64,000 bases of DNA from an uncultured Nitrospirales bacterium. Its GTDB lineage: Bacteria > Nitrospirota > Nitrospiria > Nitrospirales > UBA8639. The stretch lies in NCBI GenBank assembly GCA_951812745.1, contig OX638327.1, positions 2,195,501 through 2,259,500 of the forward strand. The letters run 5' to 3'. Both the position numbers and the translations under genes were made by a program. Positions 35,248 through 43,965 of this stretch are shown here, piece by piece (the first letter of the stretch is position 1; every line of letters starts with the position of its first letter). The notes beneath the pieces were generated by a model. The model was not told the origin of the DNA. It searched no databases and was given only the letters and a program-made list of their open reading frames with translations.

Positions 35248-35424
35248 ATGAATCCGAAAAATCCTCTTGAGATTGCAGGGGCGGACCTGCGTGTCCGCCC
35301 GGATGAAATAGAAGAAGATTGGTTAATTGAAGCACGTCGTCGAGCCAGAGAACTCGACGAAGGTATTGTACAGCCAATCCCGGCAGATGAGGTCAGAAAA
35401 AAGACGAGGACCTTTTTAGCCTGA
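35248..35424 (+). CDS. small antitoxin-like protein, orphan (between nuoG and nuoH)
   Basis: A 58-residue ORF from the ATG at 35248 (a TTG four codons earlier is possible). The C-terminal half, WLIEARRRARELDEGIVQPIPADEVRKKTR, resembles the putative addiction-module component family whose members are antitoxins of RelE/ParE-type toxins. No toxin ORF follows; the next gene is nuoH. The N-terminal half runs through a palindrome (GGGCGGAC / GTCCGCCC) translated as ADLRVRP. It may be a broken toxin-antitoxin remnant stranded in the operon, or a chance ORF built on the repeat. Family assignment is tentative. Confidence 0.42.
   Translation: MNPKNPLEIAGADLRVRPDEIEEDWLIEARRRARELDEGIVQPIPADEVRKKTRTFLA
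35279..35300. repeat. palindromic repeat inside a small ORF
   Basis: Perfect arms GGGCGGAC and GTCCGCCC around a six-base loop. A nearly identical palindrome (arms GGCGGACC / GGTCCGCC) lies at about 57980-58001 inside the MITE-like element. This shows a dispersed repeat that has entered the nuoG-nuoH gap and is read through in frame. Coordinates may be off by one base. Confidence 0.6.
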
Positions 35425-35492
35425 GCGTTCGACAACAAGAAAAATGAAGACGTGCAAAAAGATTATTATCGGATTTATCGAGGAGTGTTCCC

Positions 35493-36554
35493 GTGTTTGA
35501 GACCAGCATTAAATTGGCGTTGACCTTATCGCAAATCGGGGCCGTGATGGGCGTGGTCCTGCTGACCGTGGCGGTGCTGACCTTGTTGGAACGAAAAGTG
35601 CTCAGTTGGATGCAGGACCGCATGGGCCCGATGGAAGTCGGACCGTACGGCGTCTTGCAGCCGGTGGCCGACGGGCTGAAGTTGTTTTTCAAGGAAGACA
35701 TCATCCCGGCCGGCGCGAACAAGATCCTGTTCAGCCTCGCGCCCATCATCGTGTTGGTGCCGGCCCTGATCGGGTTTGCCGTCATCCCGTTCGGTCCGAA
35801 CTGGACAATCGACGTCTTGGGAGTCGAATTCAAGCCCTTCGTGATCAGCGACATCAACATCGGCGTGTTGTACATTTTGGCGTTTACGTCAATCGGGGCG
35901 TACGGGGTCATCCTGGGCGGATGGGCGTCCAACAGCAAATACTCCTTGTTGGGTGGCCTCCGGTCGGCCGCGCAGTTGATCAGTTATGAACTCAACGTGG
36001 GCCTGGCGATCGTCGGAGTGTTATTGTTGTCGGGAAGTTTAAGCCTGGTCGAAATCACCGAAGCCCAAGCCGGCGGGTTCTGGAACTGGTTTGCCTTCGA
36101 CCCCTTGCCCTTTCCGCAATTCATCGCCTTTGTCGTCTTTTTGATCGCCTCCGTGGCCGAAACCAACCGGGTCCCCTTCGACCTGCCGGAAGCGGAAAGC
36201 GAACTGGTCGCGGGGTTCTTCACGGAATACAGCGGCATGCGATTCGCGTTTTTCTTTATGGCCGAATACGCGAACATGATCCTGGTGTCGTGCATGTCCA
36301 CCGTCCTGTTCTTCGGCGGCTGGCACGCCCCCTTTCCGTTCCTGCAGGCACCCGGGAACTTCGTCTGGGTGACGGGGATTTTCTGGTTTACGGTGAAGGT
36401 CTACTTTTTCCTGTTCTTGTTTTTCTGGTTTCGTGCCACGCTGCCGCGATTGCGGTACGACCAGTTGATGCGGTTCGGGTGGAAGGTGCTGCTGCCCATT
36501 GCCTTGGGGAACGTGGTGGTAACGTCGCTGCTCGCCTATATCTTCCCCAATTAG
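35493..36554 (+). CDS. nuoH: NADH-quinone oxidoreductase subunit H
   Basis: A 353-residue membrane subunit with eight to nine helices linking the quinone site to the proton pumps. Family marks are ERKVLSWMQDRMGPMEVGPYGVLQPVADGLKLFFKE near residues 33-68, the loop SNSKYSLLGGLRSAAQLISYE near 147-167, and AETNRVPFDLPEAESELVAGF near 220-240 with the conserved glutamates facing the quinone cavity. The GTG start gives a normal length. It follows the orphan antitoxin-like ORF by 68 bp and resumes the standard gene order. Confidence 0.97.
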   Translation: MFETSIKLALTLSQIGAVMGVVLLTVAVLTLLERKVLSWMQDRMGPMEVGPYGVLQPVADGLKLFFKEDIIPAGANKILFSLAPIIVLVPALIGFAVIPFGPNWTIDVLGVEFKPFVISDINIGVLYILAFTSIGAYGVILGGWASNSKYSLLGGLRSAAQLISYELNVGLAIVGVLLLSGSLSLVEITEAQAGGFWNWFAFDPLPFPQFIAFVVFLIASVAETNRVPFDLPEAESELVAGFFTEYSGMRFAFFFMAEYANMILVSCMSTVLFFGGWHAPFPFLQAPGNFVWVTGIFWFTVKVYFFLFLFFWFRATLPRLRYDQLMRFGWKVLLPIALGNVVVTSLLAYIFPN

Positions 36555-36602
36555 AATAGATCCCCGATCGGGTCGGGGACAAGCGCCGAGGGAGCCGGGT
36601 CG

Positions 36603-37142
36603 ATGAAACTCAAAAAGTGGATTCAGTCGCTCATCTTTTATGAAATCCTCTTGGGCATGAAGGAGACGCTCAAGCATTTCCTGAAGTATCGCCCCATCAC
36701 CCTGGAATATCCCCACGTCAAGAAACCGCTGCCCGAAAACTATCGGGGCATGTTGGGGTTGCTGCGATACGACGATGATACGGAGAAATGCGTGGGGTGC
36801 GACCTGTGTGAGGCGGCCTGTCCCTCCCGCGTGATTCGCGTGGTGAGCGCCGAGGTGCCCGGTGAACCCACCAAGCGGTATGCCAAGGAATATGACATGG
36901 ACATGACCCGCTGCCTGTTCTGCGGGATGTGCGTCCAGGCCTGTCCGGTGGACGCCTTGGGCATGTCGCAGGAATTCGAGTGGGCCGTGTACGACAAACG
37001 CAATTTGCATTTGAATAAAGAACAACTGTTGGCAATTGGAGATCGAGCGTTTCCGGAACGGGAAAAACGATTGGAATTTCAGCACCCCAACGTGGCCTAT
37101 TTCAACGTCTCCTTCGAGGATATTCCGGAAAAGGAATTTTGA
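36603..37142 (+). CDS. nuoI: NADH-quinone oxidoreductase subunit I
   Basis: A 179-residue ferredoxin-like subunit carrying clusters N6a and N6b. Two complete [4Fe-4S] motifs are present, CVGCDLCEAACPSRVI near residues 63-78 and CLFCGMCVQACPVDAL near 102-117. The N-terminal amphipathic segment (LKKWIQSLIFYEILLGMKETLKHF) anchors it to the membrane arm. The C-terminal part NVSFEDIPEKEF is of moderate length. Confidence 0.97.
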   Translation: MKLKKWIQSLIFYEILLGMKETLKHFLKYRPITLEYPHVKKPLPENYRGMLGLLRYDDDTEKCVGCDLCEAACPSRVIRVVSAEVPGEPTKRYAKEYDMDMTRCLFCGMCVQACPVDALGMSQEFEWAVYDKRNLHLNKEQLLAIGDRAFPEREKRLEFQHPNVAYFNVSFEDIPEKEF

Positions 37143-37225
37143 TTTTCGCTCGATTCACCTGTCCCGATGCCTTTCCCCCTGTCTGATCAATGCGCATGCG
37201 TCGTTAACGGGAGCAACGTATAACG

Positions 37226-37732
37226 GTGGCCACATTCGTTTTTCTGTATTTCGCCGCAGTCATCGTGACGGCCGCTTCGCTCGTCGTCCTCCTCCGCAAC
37301 CCCATCTACAGCGCCCTGTCCTTGCTGGTCATGTTCTTTCACGTAGCCGGGCTTTACGTCACGCTGCACGCCGAGTTTCTGGCCGCGATTCAGATCATCG
37401 TGTACGCCGGGGCGATCCTGGTGCTCTACCTGTTCGTCGTGATGCTCCTGAACGTGAAACGCGAAGAGCGGTATAACCAACAGGGGACGGTGGCGGTGTT
37501 TCTCGGTGTGGTGCTGTTGACCGAAGCCGTGTTGCTTGCGGTCAGTCGAGGTTTTGCCGTGGCGACGCCGGACCCGGGACCGGAAGGGGCGGCCAAGGCC
37601 GTGGGAAACACGGAATCCATCGGGGAAGTCCTGTATTCGACCTATCTGTTCCCGTTTGAAATCGCCTCGCTCATCCTGCTGGTGGCCATGATCGGTGCGG
37701 TCATCTTATCGAAAAAAGGGATCATGGGATGA
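37226..37732 (+). CDS. nuoJ: NADH-quinone oxidoreductase subunit J
   Basis: A 168-residue membrane subunit with five helices. The helix 3 region [26 protein letters not shown] (about residues 52-77), containing the tyrosine and pi-bulge that change conformation during turnover, identifies it. It starts with GTG and overlaps nuoK by four bases at its end. The sequence between helices 4 and 5 is a little longer than in Escherichia coli. Confidence 0.96.
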   Translation: MATFVFLYFAAVIVTAASLVVLLRNPIYSALSLLVMFFHVAGLYVTLHAEFLAAIQIIVYAGAILVLYLFVVMLLNVKREERYNQQGTVAVFLGVVLLTEAVLLAVSRGFAVATPDPGPEGAAKAVGNTESIGEVLYSTYLFPFEIASLILLVAMIGAVILSKKGIMG

Positions 37733-38034
37733 GCGTGCCCGTGGAATACTACATGGTGCTGAGCGGGCTGGTGTTCGTCATCGGACTCGTCGGCGTCCTG
37801 GTCCGGAAGAACCTCATCATCATCCTGCTGTCCATTGAGTTGATGCTCAATGCCACGAACATCAATTTCGTGGCCTTTTCCTCCCATTTCGGCAACCTGG
37901 CCGGGCAGGTCTTCGTGTTCTTCGCCTTGACCGTGGCCGCCGCGGAAGTGGCCGTGGGTCTTGCCATTATCATCGCCCTCTACCGCCATCACGCCAGTAT
38001 CAATGTCGATGATTTCCGCTTGCTGAAATGGTAG
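37729..38034 (+). CDS. nuoK: NADH-quinone oxidoreductase subunit K
   Basis: A 101-residue three-helix subunit homologous to MrpC. The conserved glutamates in helices 2 and 3 are visible in [19 protein letters not shown] and [20 protein letters not shown]; both are needed for proton transfer in complex I. It overlaps nuoJ by ATGA and lies five bases before nuoL. Confidence 0.97.
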   Translation: MSVPVEYYMVLSGLVFVIGLVGVLVRKNLIIILLSIELMLNATNINFVAFSSHFGNLAGQVFVFFALTVAAAEVAVGLAIIIALYRHHASINVDDFRLLKW

Positions 38035-38038
38035 CGCC

Positions 38039-39928
38039 ATGCTGTATGCCCTGATCCCTCTTTTTCCCCTTCTGGCGTTCATCGTGCTCGGCTTGGCCGG
38101 GCACGTCCTGAAGGAGCGCGCGCACCTGATCGCCGTTCCCGCGGTGGGGTTGTCGTTCCTGTTGTCGGTCCTCGCCTTTTCCGAAGTCGCGGGCGGGCGC
38201 GTGCTGGAAATTCCCTTGTATACCTGGGGGGCATCCGGCGATCTCACCATCCGGCTGGGGCTCTACGTGGACCAGTTGACCGCGGCCATGTTGCTGTTGG
38301 TGACCATCGTCAGCGGATTGGTGCACGTCTATACCATCGGGTACATGCACGGCGAACCGGGCTACGCCAGGTTCTTCGCCAACATCGCGTTGTTCACGTT
38401 CTCCATGCTGATGCTGGTCATGTCCGACAACTTCCTCCAACTGTTCGTGTTCTGGGAAGCGGTGGGCCTGTGTTCCTATTTGCTGATCGGCCACTGGTAT
38501 GAACGGCACACGGCACGGGCTGCGGCGACCAAGGCGTTCGTCGTCAATCGGATCGGCGACTTCGGGTTCCTGCTCGGCATCCTGTTGGTGTTCGCGGTCT
38601 TCGGGACCTTGCAGTACCAACCGGTGTTCAGCGAAGCCGCGGGTAAAGCCGGCGTCGCGATCGACCTGCTGGGCACGTTCGGCGGCGGGTGGGAAGTGTC
38701 CGCAATGACCCTGATCTGCCTGTTGCTGTTTGTCGGCGCCGTGGGAAAGTCTGCGCAAGCCCCGTTGCACGTATGGCTGCCGGATGCCATGGAAGGTCCC
38801 ACGCCCATTTCCGCCTTAATCCACGCCGCGACCATGGTGACCGCCGGCGTGTTTATGGTGGCGCGGTTGGCCCCTCTCTATAACGTGTCTCCCGCGGCGA
38901 TGGCCGTCGTCGCGGTCGTAGGAGGCGCGACCATGTTCATCGGCGCCACGATCGCCCTGACGCAAAACGACATCAAGCGCGTGGTGGCCTATTCAACCGT
39001 GAGTCAACTCGGATACATGATGATGGCGTGCGGGTTGGGGGGATACGTGGCCGGCATCTATCACCTGCTGACGCACGGCGCCTTCAAAGCGTTGCTCTTC
39101 CTCGGATGCGGGTCCGTCATTTTGGCCGTCCATCACGAGCAGGACATGCGACGAATGGGCGGGCTGAAAGATAAAATGCCCATCACCTATTGGACCTTCA
39201 TCATCGGGTCATTGGCGCTGGCCGGATTCCCCTTCACAGCGGGGTTTTTCAGCAAAGACGCATTGTTGCTGTCCGCCTGGAACGCGGGGGCGTTGGGGCA
39301 GACCCTGGCGGTGGCGGGGATCCTCACGGCGGGTCTGACGGCGTTCTATAGTTTCCGTTTGGTGTTCGTGACCTTTTGGGGAGAATCCCGAATCGATCCG
39401 CATCATGCCGGCCACGTGCGGGAACAACCCTTGGTCGTGACCGCGCCCCTGGTGGTGTTGGCCGTCCTCAGTATCGCCACGGGGTACCTGGGCATTCCGG
39501 AGTTTCTGCAATTCCCCGGCAGTGAAGGTGGAGGGCACCATGGTGCGGCGGCCACAGGCATCATGCTGGTGGCGACGTTGGCCGGCGTAATCGGCATTGC
39601 CGCGGCCTACGTCATGTACGTGAAATCACCCGAGTATCCCGATCGCCTGATGAACCGGTGGCAGGCGTTGTACCGCGGCTCACTCAACAAATGGTACGTG
39701 GACGAAGCCTATGACAAGGCGTTCGTGAATCCCACGTTCACGCTGGCGGATCGGATGTGGAAAAAGGTGGACGTGGCCCTCATCGATAACGCGGTGAACG
39801 GCGTGGCCCGCGGGTTTGCCTGGTGGGGCTGGATGGCCCGCCTGATTCAAACCGGCGAAACGCAAAATTACGCGCTCAGCATGACCATGGGCGCGGTCAT
39901 CATCCTGACCGCGTACCTGATATTGTAG
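38039..39928 (+). CDS. nuoL: NADH-quinone oxidoreductase subunit L
   Basis: A 629-residue antiporter-like proton-pumping subunit. It has about 14 core helices, with the conserved glutamate in FWEAVGLCSYLLIGHW near residue 142 and the lysine/histidine-rich block APLHVWLPDAMEGPTPISALIHAATMVTAGVF near 238-270. KRVVAYSTVSQLGYMM and LLTHGAFKALLFL follow, and the C-terminal part holds the long lateral helix (about residues 530-600) and a final anchor helix. Its 3' end is followed by tandem palindromes before nuoM. Confidence 0.97.
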   Translation: MLYALIPLFPLLAFIVLGLAGHVLKERAHLIAVPAVGLSFLLSVLAFSEVAGGRVLEIPLYTWGASGDLTIRLGLYVDQLTAAMLLLVTIVSGLVHVYTIGYMHGEPGYARFFANIALFTFSMLMLVMSDNFLQLFVFWEAVGLCSYLLIGHWYERHTARAAATKAFVVNRIGDFGFLLGILLVFAVFGTLQYQPVFSEAAGKAGVAIDLLGTFGGGWEVSAMTLICLLLFVGAVGKSAQAPLHVWLPDAMEGPTPISALIHAATMVTAGVFMVARLAPLYNVSPAAMAVVAVVGGATMFIGATIALTQNDIKRVVAYSTVSQLGYMMMACGLGGYVAGIYHLLTHGAFKALLFLGCGSVILAVHHEQDMRRMGGLKDKMPITYWTFIIGSLALAGFPFTAGFFSKDALLLSAWNAGALGQTLAVAGILTAGLTAFYSFRLVFVTFWGESRIDPHHAGHVREQPLVVTAPLVVLAVLSIATGYLGIPEFLQFPGSEGGGHHGAAATGIMLVATLAGVIGIAAAYVMYVKSPEYPDRLMNRWQALYRGSLNKWYVDEAYDKAFVNPTFTLADRMWKKVDVALIDNAVNGVARGFAWWGWMARLIQTGETQNYALSMTMGAVIILTAYLIL

Positions 39929-39988
39929 GGGACGGCCCCCGTGCCGTCCCGCGGGCATGGCGCGGTCCCGGACGGCCGTGCCGTCCCG
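39928..39988. repeat. two tandem GGACGGC/GCCGTCC palindromes between nuoL and nuoM
   Basis: Two hairpins of the same type, GGGGACGGC / GCCGTCCC at 39928-39950 and GGACGGC / GCCGTCC at 39968-39988, occupy the gap between the genes. An ATG inside them (39957) opens a frame into nuoM but encodes only repeat-derived residues. A pair of stable hairpins here could protect or separate the mRNA segments. Confidence 0.65.
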
Positions 39989-40010
39989 AAATGAAAGGTT
40001 CTTGATCGAC

Positions 40011-41564
40011 GTGTCTTCCGGCGGATTTCCATGGCTGACCCTGGTCGTCTTTCTGCCCGTGCTGGGCGTGGCGGCGGTTCTGCTGGTCGAAGAAGCCCTG
40101 GCCAAATGGGTGGCTCTGGGGGTTTCGTCGCTGGTGTTCCTGGTCTCGCTCGTGCCGTGGGTCCTGTTCGATGAATCCACGGCTGCCATGCAGTTCGTGG
40201 AAACGCATCAATGGATTGCATCGCCCTCCATCAACTACGCGGTGGGCGTGGACGGGATCAGCCTGCCCCTGGTGTTGCTGACCACCCTGCTGACGCCGCT
40301 CTGCGTCCTGGTGTCCTGGACCGCGATCCGGACGCGCGTCAGAGAATTCATGATCAGCCTGCTCGTCATGGAAACCGCCACACTCGGCGTGTTCGTCTCG
40401 CTGGACTTCGTGCTGTTCTACGTCTTCTGGGAAACCATGCTGATCCCCATGTACCTGTTGATCGGGATCTGGGGCGGACCCAACCGCGTATACGCGGCCA
40501 TCAAGTTTTTCCTGTATACCCTGGCCGGCAGCGTCCTGCTGCTGGTGGCGATTATCGTGCTCTATTTCTACGCCGGGGAAAACACCTTCGACATCCTCAC
40601 GCTGAGTAACGCCGAGTATCCGGCCTGGCTGCAAGCCTGGTTGTTCTGGGCCTTCTTCGCCGCGTTTGCCGTGAAAGTGCCGATGTTTCCGTTCCATACG
40701 TGGTTGCCGGACGCGCACGTGGAGGCCCCGACCGCGGGTAGCGTGATACTGGCGAGCGTGTTGCTCAAATTCGGCGCCTATGGGTTTCTGCGTTTCTCGT
40801 TGCCCATGCTGCCGGACGCCACGCAACGGTTCACCTCCGTGGTGATTTTCCTGTCGGTGGTGGCCATCATCTACGGCGCCTACATGGCCTTTGCCCAGGC
40901 CGATCTCAAAAAACTCATCGCCTATTCCAGCGTGAGCCACATGGGATTCGTCACGCTGGGGATTTTCGTGTTGAACGCCCAGGGGATCGAGGGCGCGATC
41001 CTGCAAATGGTCAACCACGGCATCACCACCGGCGCGCTCTTCCTCTGCGTGGGCATCGTGTACGAGCGGACGCACAGCCGGGAGATCGTCGATAATTCAG
41101 GACTCGCCGCGTCCATGCCGGTCTACGCCACGTTCCTCGTGATCTTCGCGTTGTCCTCCGTGGGGTTGCCGGGCATGAACAGTTTCGTCGGCGAATTCTT
41201 CGTGCTGGTCGGGGCCTTCATGTGGAACAAGGCGGTCGCCGCCTTGGCGGCCTTGGGGGTCATTCTCGCGGCAGTCTATATTCTCTGGATGTTGCAACGC
41301 GTGGTGTACGGCACACCGGCGCAACACATGGCATCGAAGCTCTACGATATGAACTGGTGTGAAATCGGCATGCTGGCGCCCCTGGCGTTCCTCGTGTTCT
41401 GGATCGGGCTCTATCCCAAGCCCCTGCTGGACGTGATGCACGCCAGCGTCGATCACCTCGTGCAAAAGCAAGCGAGAGTCATGATGGTGGACGAGGTATC
41501 CCCTCTCCCTCGATGGGAGAGGGCTAGGGTGAGGGCGAAATCCATGGAGCCTGAAACGCGATGA
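40011..41564 (+). CDS. nuoM: NADH-quinone oxidoreductase subunit M
   Basis: A 517-residue antiporter-like proton-pumping subunit with 14 helices. Signature segments: DGISLPLVLLTTLLTPLCVL, FYVFWETMLIPMYLLIG with the key glutamate, KVPMFPFHTWLPDAHVEAPTAGSV with its lysine, and LKKLIAYSSVSHMGFV. I chose the GTG at 40011 because the upstream ATG at 39957 lies in repeat sequence and adds an atypical basic segment; a ribosome-binding site AAAGG precedes by some 14 bases. The last ~25 residues (SPLPRWERARVRAKSMEPETR) are translated from a palindromic repeat, so the native C-terminus has been altered. It overlaps nuoN by four bases. Confidence 0.95.
   Translation: MSSGGFPWLTLVVFLPVLGVAAVLLVEEALAKWVALGVSSLVFLVSLVPWVLFDESTAAMQFVETHQWIASPSINYAVGVDGISLPLVLLTTLLTPLCVLVSWTAIRTRVREFMISLLVMETATLGVFVSLDFVLFYVFWETMLIPMYLLIGIWGGPNRVYAAIKFFLYTLAGSVLLLVAIIVLYFYAGENTFDILTLSNAEYPAWLQAWLFWAFFAAFAVKVPMFPFHTWLPDAHVEAPTAGSVILASVLLKFGAYGFLRFSLPMLPDATQRFTSVVIFLSVVAIIYGAYMAFAQADLKKLIAYSSVSHMGFVTLGIFVLNAQGIEGAILQMVNHGITTGALFLCVGIVYERTHSREIVDNSGLAASMPVYATFLVIFALSSVGLPGMNSFVGEFFVLVGAFMWNKAVAALAALGVILAAVYILWMLQRVVYGTPAQHMASKLYDMNWCEIGMLAPLAFLVFWIGLYPKPLLDVMHASVDHLVQKQARVMMVDEVSPLPRWERARVRAKSMEPETR
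41501..41523. repeat. REP-like palindrome within the 3' end of nuoM
   Basis: Arms CCCTCTCCC and GGGAGAGGG with a short spacer, followed by CTAGGGTGAGGGC, form the well-known dispersed repeat seen in many bacterial genomes. It is read in frame as LPRWERARVRA. The related element at 22523-22539 supports a repeated origin. Confidence 0.75.
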
Positions 41565-43030
41565 TGATTCCTCTCGCAGATCTGGTCACGATCCTCCCGG
41601 AACTGATCGTCGTGTCCGTCGCCTGTCTCCTGTTGGCACTGGATCCGATTACCCCGTCGAACAGGAAAGACCTGCTGGCGTGGATGAGCGTCGCCGCGCT
41701 CGCGGTGTGTTTCATCGTGACGGCGGGCAGCATGGGTGACCGGGTCTATGCGTTCAGCGACCTCGTGGTGGTGGACGGGTATGCCTCGTTCTGGAAACTG
41801 TTGCTCTACGTCGTGAGCGGCATGACGATTCTGCTCTCCATCGGCTACCTCAAGGAAGAGCGGATCGATCTGGCCGAATTCTACGGGTTCGTGCTGCTCT
41901 CCCTGACGGGCATGATGATCATGGTCTCCGGCGCCGACCTGCTGGTCATCTACCTGGGCATCGAGTTGATGTCCATCTCGCTCTACGTGCTGGCGGGTTT
42001 CAAGCGGTTTGAAGCCAGGTCCATCGAATCATCGGCCAAATATTTTATCCTGGGCGCGTTTTCGTCGGGCCTCCTGCTCTATGGCATTTCGCTCATTTTC
42101 GGCGCCGCGGGCAGCACGCGCCTGGTCGAAATCGCCGCGGCGGTCGATGCGCGGGGACTCGACGACTCGCTGATCCTCATCGCCCTGATGCTGGTGATCG
42201 TGGGGTTCGGCTTCAAGGTGGCGGCTGTGCCGTTTCACATGTGGACCCCGGACGTGTATCAAGGCGCGCCGACCTCGGTGACCGCGTTCATGGCCGTGGC
42301 GTCGAAAGCCGCAAGCTTCGGGGCGTTCCTCCGGGTGATGCTCGAGGGCTTCGGGGGCATGAAACCGAACTGGAGCGGGCTCATCCTGGGCGTGTGCATC
42401 CTGACCTTGATCCTGGGGAACCTCGTGGCCATCGTGCAAACCAACGTGAAGCGCATGCTGGCCTACTCGAGCATCGCCCACGCCGGCTATGCGTTGATCG
42501 GGCTGGTCGTGGCGGGATGGGCCGGAACCGGAGTGTCGGCCAAAGGCGTGTCCAGCATGATGTTGTACCTGGCCGTCTATTCCTTCATGACCCTGGGTGC
42601 CTTCTCCATGGTGGCGATTCTTCGACGCGGGGCGAACGAAGGAGAAGACCTGGACGACTTCACCGGGTTGGCCAAACGCCACAAGGGCGCGGCGTTTCTG
42701 ATGCTGCTCTTTATGGTCTCGCTCGCGGGCATCCCGCCGACTGCCGGATTCATCGGCAAGTTCTACCTGTTCATGGCCGCGGTCAATGCCGGCCTGACGT
42801 GGCTGGCCGTGGTCGGGTTGATCTTCGCCGCGGTGTCCGCCTTCTACTACCTGCGTATCGTCATGGTCATGTACATGCGCGAACCTTCTCCCGACCAGGA
42901 AGGCGAAACACGCCTGGCCCTGTCTCCGACCGCGACCGTCGTGCTGGCCCTGGCCGCCGCGGGCGTCGTGATATTCGGCATCTATCCCTGGCCCCTCGTC
43001 TCCCTCACGGCCTCCGCCGCGCTGCCCTAA
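41561..43030 (+). CDS. nuoN: NADH-quinone oxidoreductase subunit N
   Basis: A 489-residue antiporter-like proton-pumping subunit with 14 helices. Recognisable blocks are YLGIELMSISLYVLAGFKR with the conserved glutamate near residue 134, KVAAVPFHMWTPDVYQGAPTSVTAFMAVASKAASF near 218-252, KRMLAYSSIAHAGYALIG and SLAGIPPTAGFIGKFYLF. It is the last gene of the operon; a small TCAGGG / CCCTGA hairpin at 43049-43065 follows and may weakly terminate transcription. Confidence 0.97.
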   Translation: MMIPLADLVTILPELIVVSVACLLLALDPITPSNRKDLLAWMSVAALAVCFIVTAGSMGDRVYAFSDLVVVDGYASFWKLLLYVVSGMTILLSIGYLKEERIDLAEFYGFVLLSLTGMMIMVSGADLLVIYLGIELMSISLYVLAGFKRFEARSIESSAKYFILGAFSSGLLLYGISLIFGAAGSTRLVEIAAAVDARGLDDSLILIALMLVIVGFGFKVAAVPFHMWTPDVYQGAPTSVTAFMAVASKAASFGAFLRVMLEGFGGMKPNWSGLILGVCILTLILGNLVAIVQTNVKRMLAYSSIAHAGYALIGLVVAGWAGTGVSAKGVSSMMLYLAVYSFMTLGAFSMVAILRRGANEGEDLDDFTGLAKRHKGAAFLMLLFMVSLAGIPPTAGFIGKFYLFMAAVNAGLTWLAVVGLIFAAVSAFYYLRIVMVMYMREPSPDQEGETRLALSPTATVVLALAAAGVVIFGIYPWPLVSLTASAALP

Positions 43031-43214
43031 AGAAAAGTTCTCAACGGATCAGGGTATCTCCCTGAACACCATCTCAATCTTTCTGTCATTGGTATGAAAA
43101 TAACCAATGCACCCCGAACGGTCATCTGTATGTTGCTTGCACCTTGCCAATCGGCCAATTTGTGAGGTGGGCGTGAGGGGCGCGTCACGTGTCATAAGTT
43201 GAATCTTGGGACAC

Positions 43215-43230
43215 TCCTGCGAAAGCAGGA
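43215..43230. repeat. TCCTGC/GCAGGA dispersed palindrome
   Basis: A six-base-pair stem with a GAAA loop followed by ATCC, matching the common bacterial repeat form CCTGCGAAAGCAGGAATCC. It is the same general type as the element between nuoA and nuoB. Confidence 0.5.
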
Positions 43231-43280
43231 ATCCGGGATCGTTCCCTTCTGCTCTCTCATTCATACGAACCCGTCTAGAA

Positions 43281-43391
43281 CAAAAACCCTGGATGCCCGA
43301 TTAGATCCCCGATTACGAACGTCGGGGACAAGCACCGGAAATTGTACATGTTCAGTCATTCGTTAACAAAATAAGGAGCTGCCGACAAGAG
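43281..43391. repeat. direct repeat copy A (transposon-end-like), upstream of the giant gene
   Basis: This stretch resembles 57877-57978 in order and content: a CTGGAT-cccgatta segment, GTC-GGGGACAAGC, ATTGTAcATGTTCAGTCATTCG, then TTAACA (TTGACA in the other copy), an A/G-rich tail and CACAAGA-like end. The core TGTTCAGTCATTCGTT also occurs, inverted, at 58157-58180, and in diverged form at both ends of the decayed IS at 58275-58909. The copies in direct orientation bracket the giant gene. Confidence 0.65.
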
Positions 43392-43891
43392 GAAACCCCG
43401 GAAAGAAGGCCAGCTTTTTCCTCCCCTAGGTGTTCAGACCGGAGTCAAGAGTGACCGAGAGACCGGAGACCTGGAGACCACGGTTGCTCAATGTCGCAAC
43501 GCCACGAATGCATTCTGTGAGCCCAACAGCCGGGGCCTGTGCTCTACCGTCGGTTCGGGATCAGTGCCCCGACCGCCTAGACATGGCTGACCCGCTATGT
43601 CGCAGCCGGCCCGCGGACCTTACCACAGACCTTCCGCCGCTATGGTTTGCCCTACGGCATGTCGATGGATAATGAGCTCCCCGGACTCAGCCCCAGGTAT
43701 CAACCCTGTCCCCGCCCCCCCCCGTTAACGCTGCCTCCGGTCTCTCCCCGCTCCTTCCAACGGCGAGGACCAAGTCGGCTCGCCCTCCCCGGGTCCCTGC
43801 TGACAACGTCGGGGTCTGGGTAAGCCCCAGGACAGGGGTGGCCCCTGCCGGCGAGAACAGGCTGCATGCAAAAAAAGAGAAACCAGTATAA

Positions 43892-43920
43892 TTGACATTT
43901 AAAGTTTAGCATGCTATACA
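43892..43920 (+). promoter_or_regulatory. near-consensus sigma70 promoter of the giant repeat gene
   Basis: A perfect TTGACA (43892-43897) is followed after exactly 17 bases by TATACA (43915-43920). Transcription would start near 43927, some 40 bases before the ATG at 43966. The surrounding 43860-43920 sequence is AT-rich, in contrast to the extremely GC-rich gene that follows. Confidence 0.75.
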
Positions 43921-43965
43921 ACCGCCCCGGTTCAATCGTTCATCTTGAGAACCCTGGGGAGGGAT

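Larger units (their letters stand above)
43031..43891. other. intergenic region between nuoN and the giant gene
   Basis: About 860 bases in which I see no credible gene. It contains a TCCTGC-gaaa-GCAGGA palindrome at 43215-43230, the transposon-end-like direct repeat at 43281-43391 described separately, and a C-rich, low-complexity part at 43690-43760. Short ORFs here lack features of real proteins. Confidence 0.6.

Noticed and set aside
35248-35424. A complete toxin-antitoxin module between nuoG and nuoH
   Set aside because: Only the antitoxin-like ORF is present; no toxin ORF fits before nuoH.
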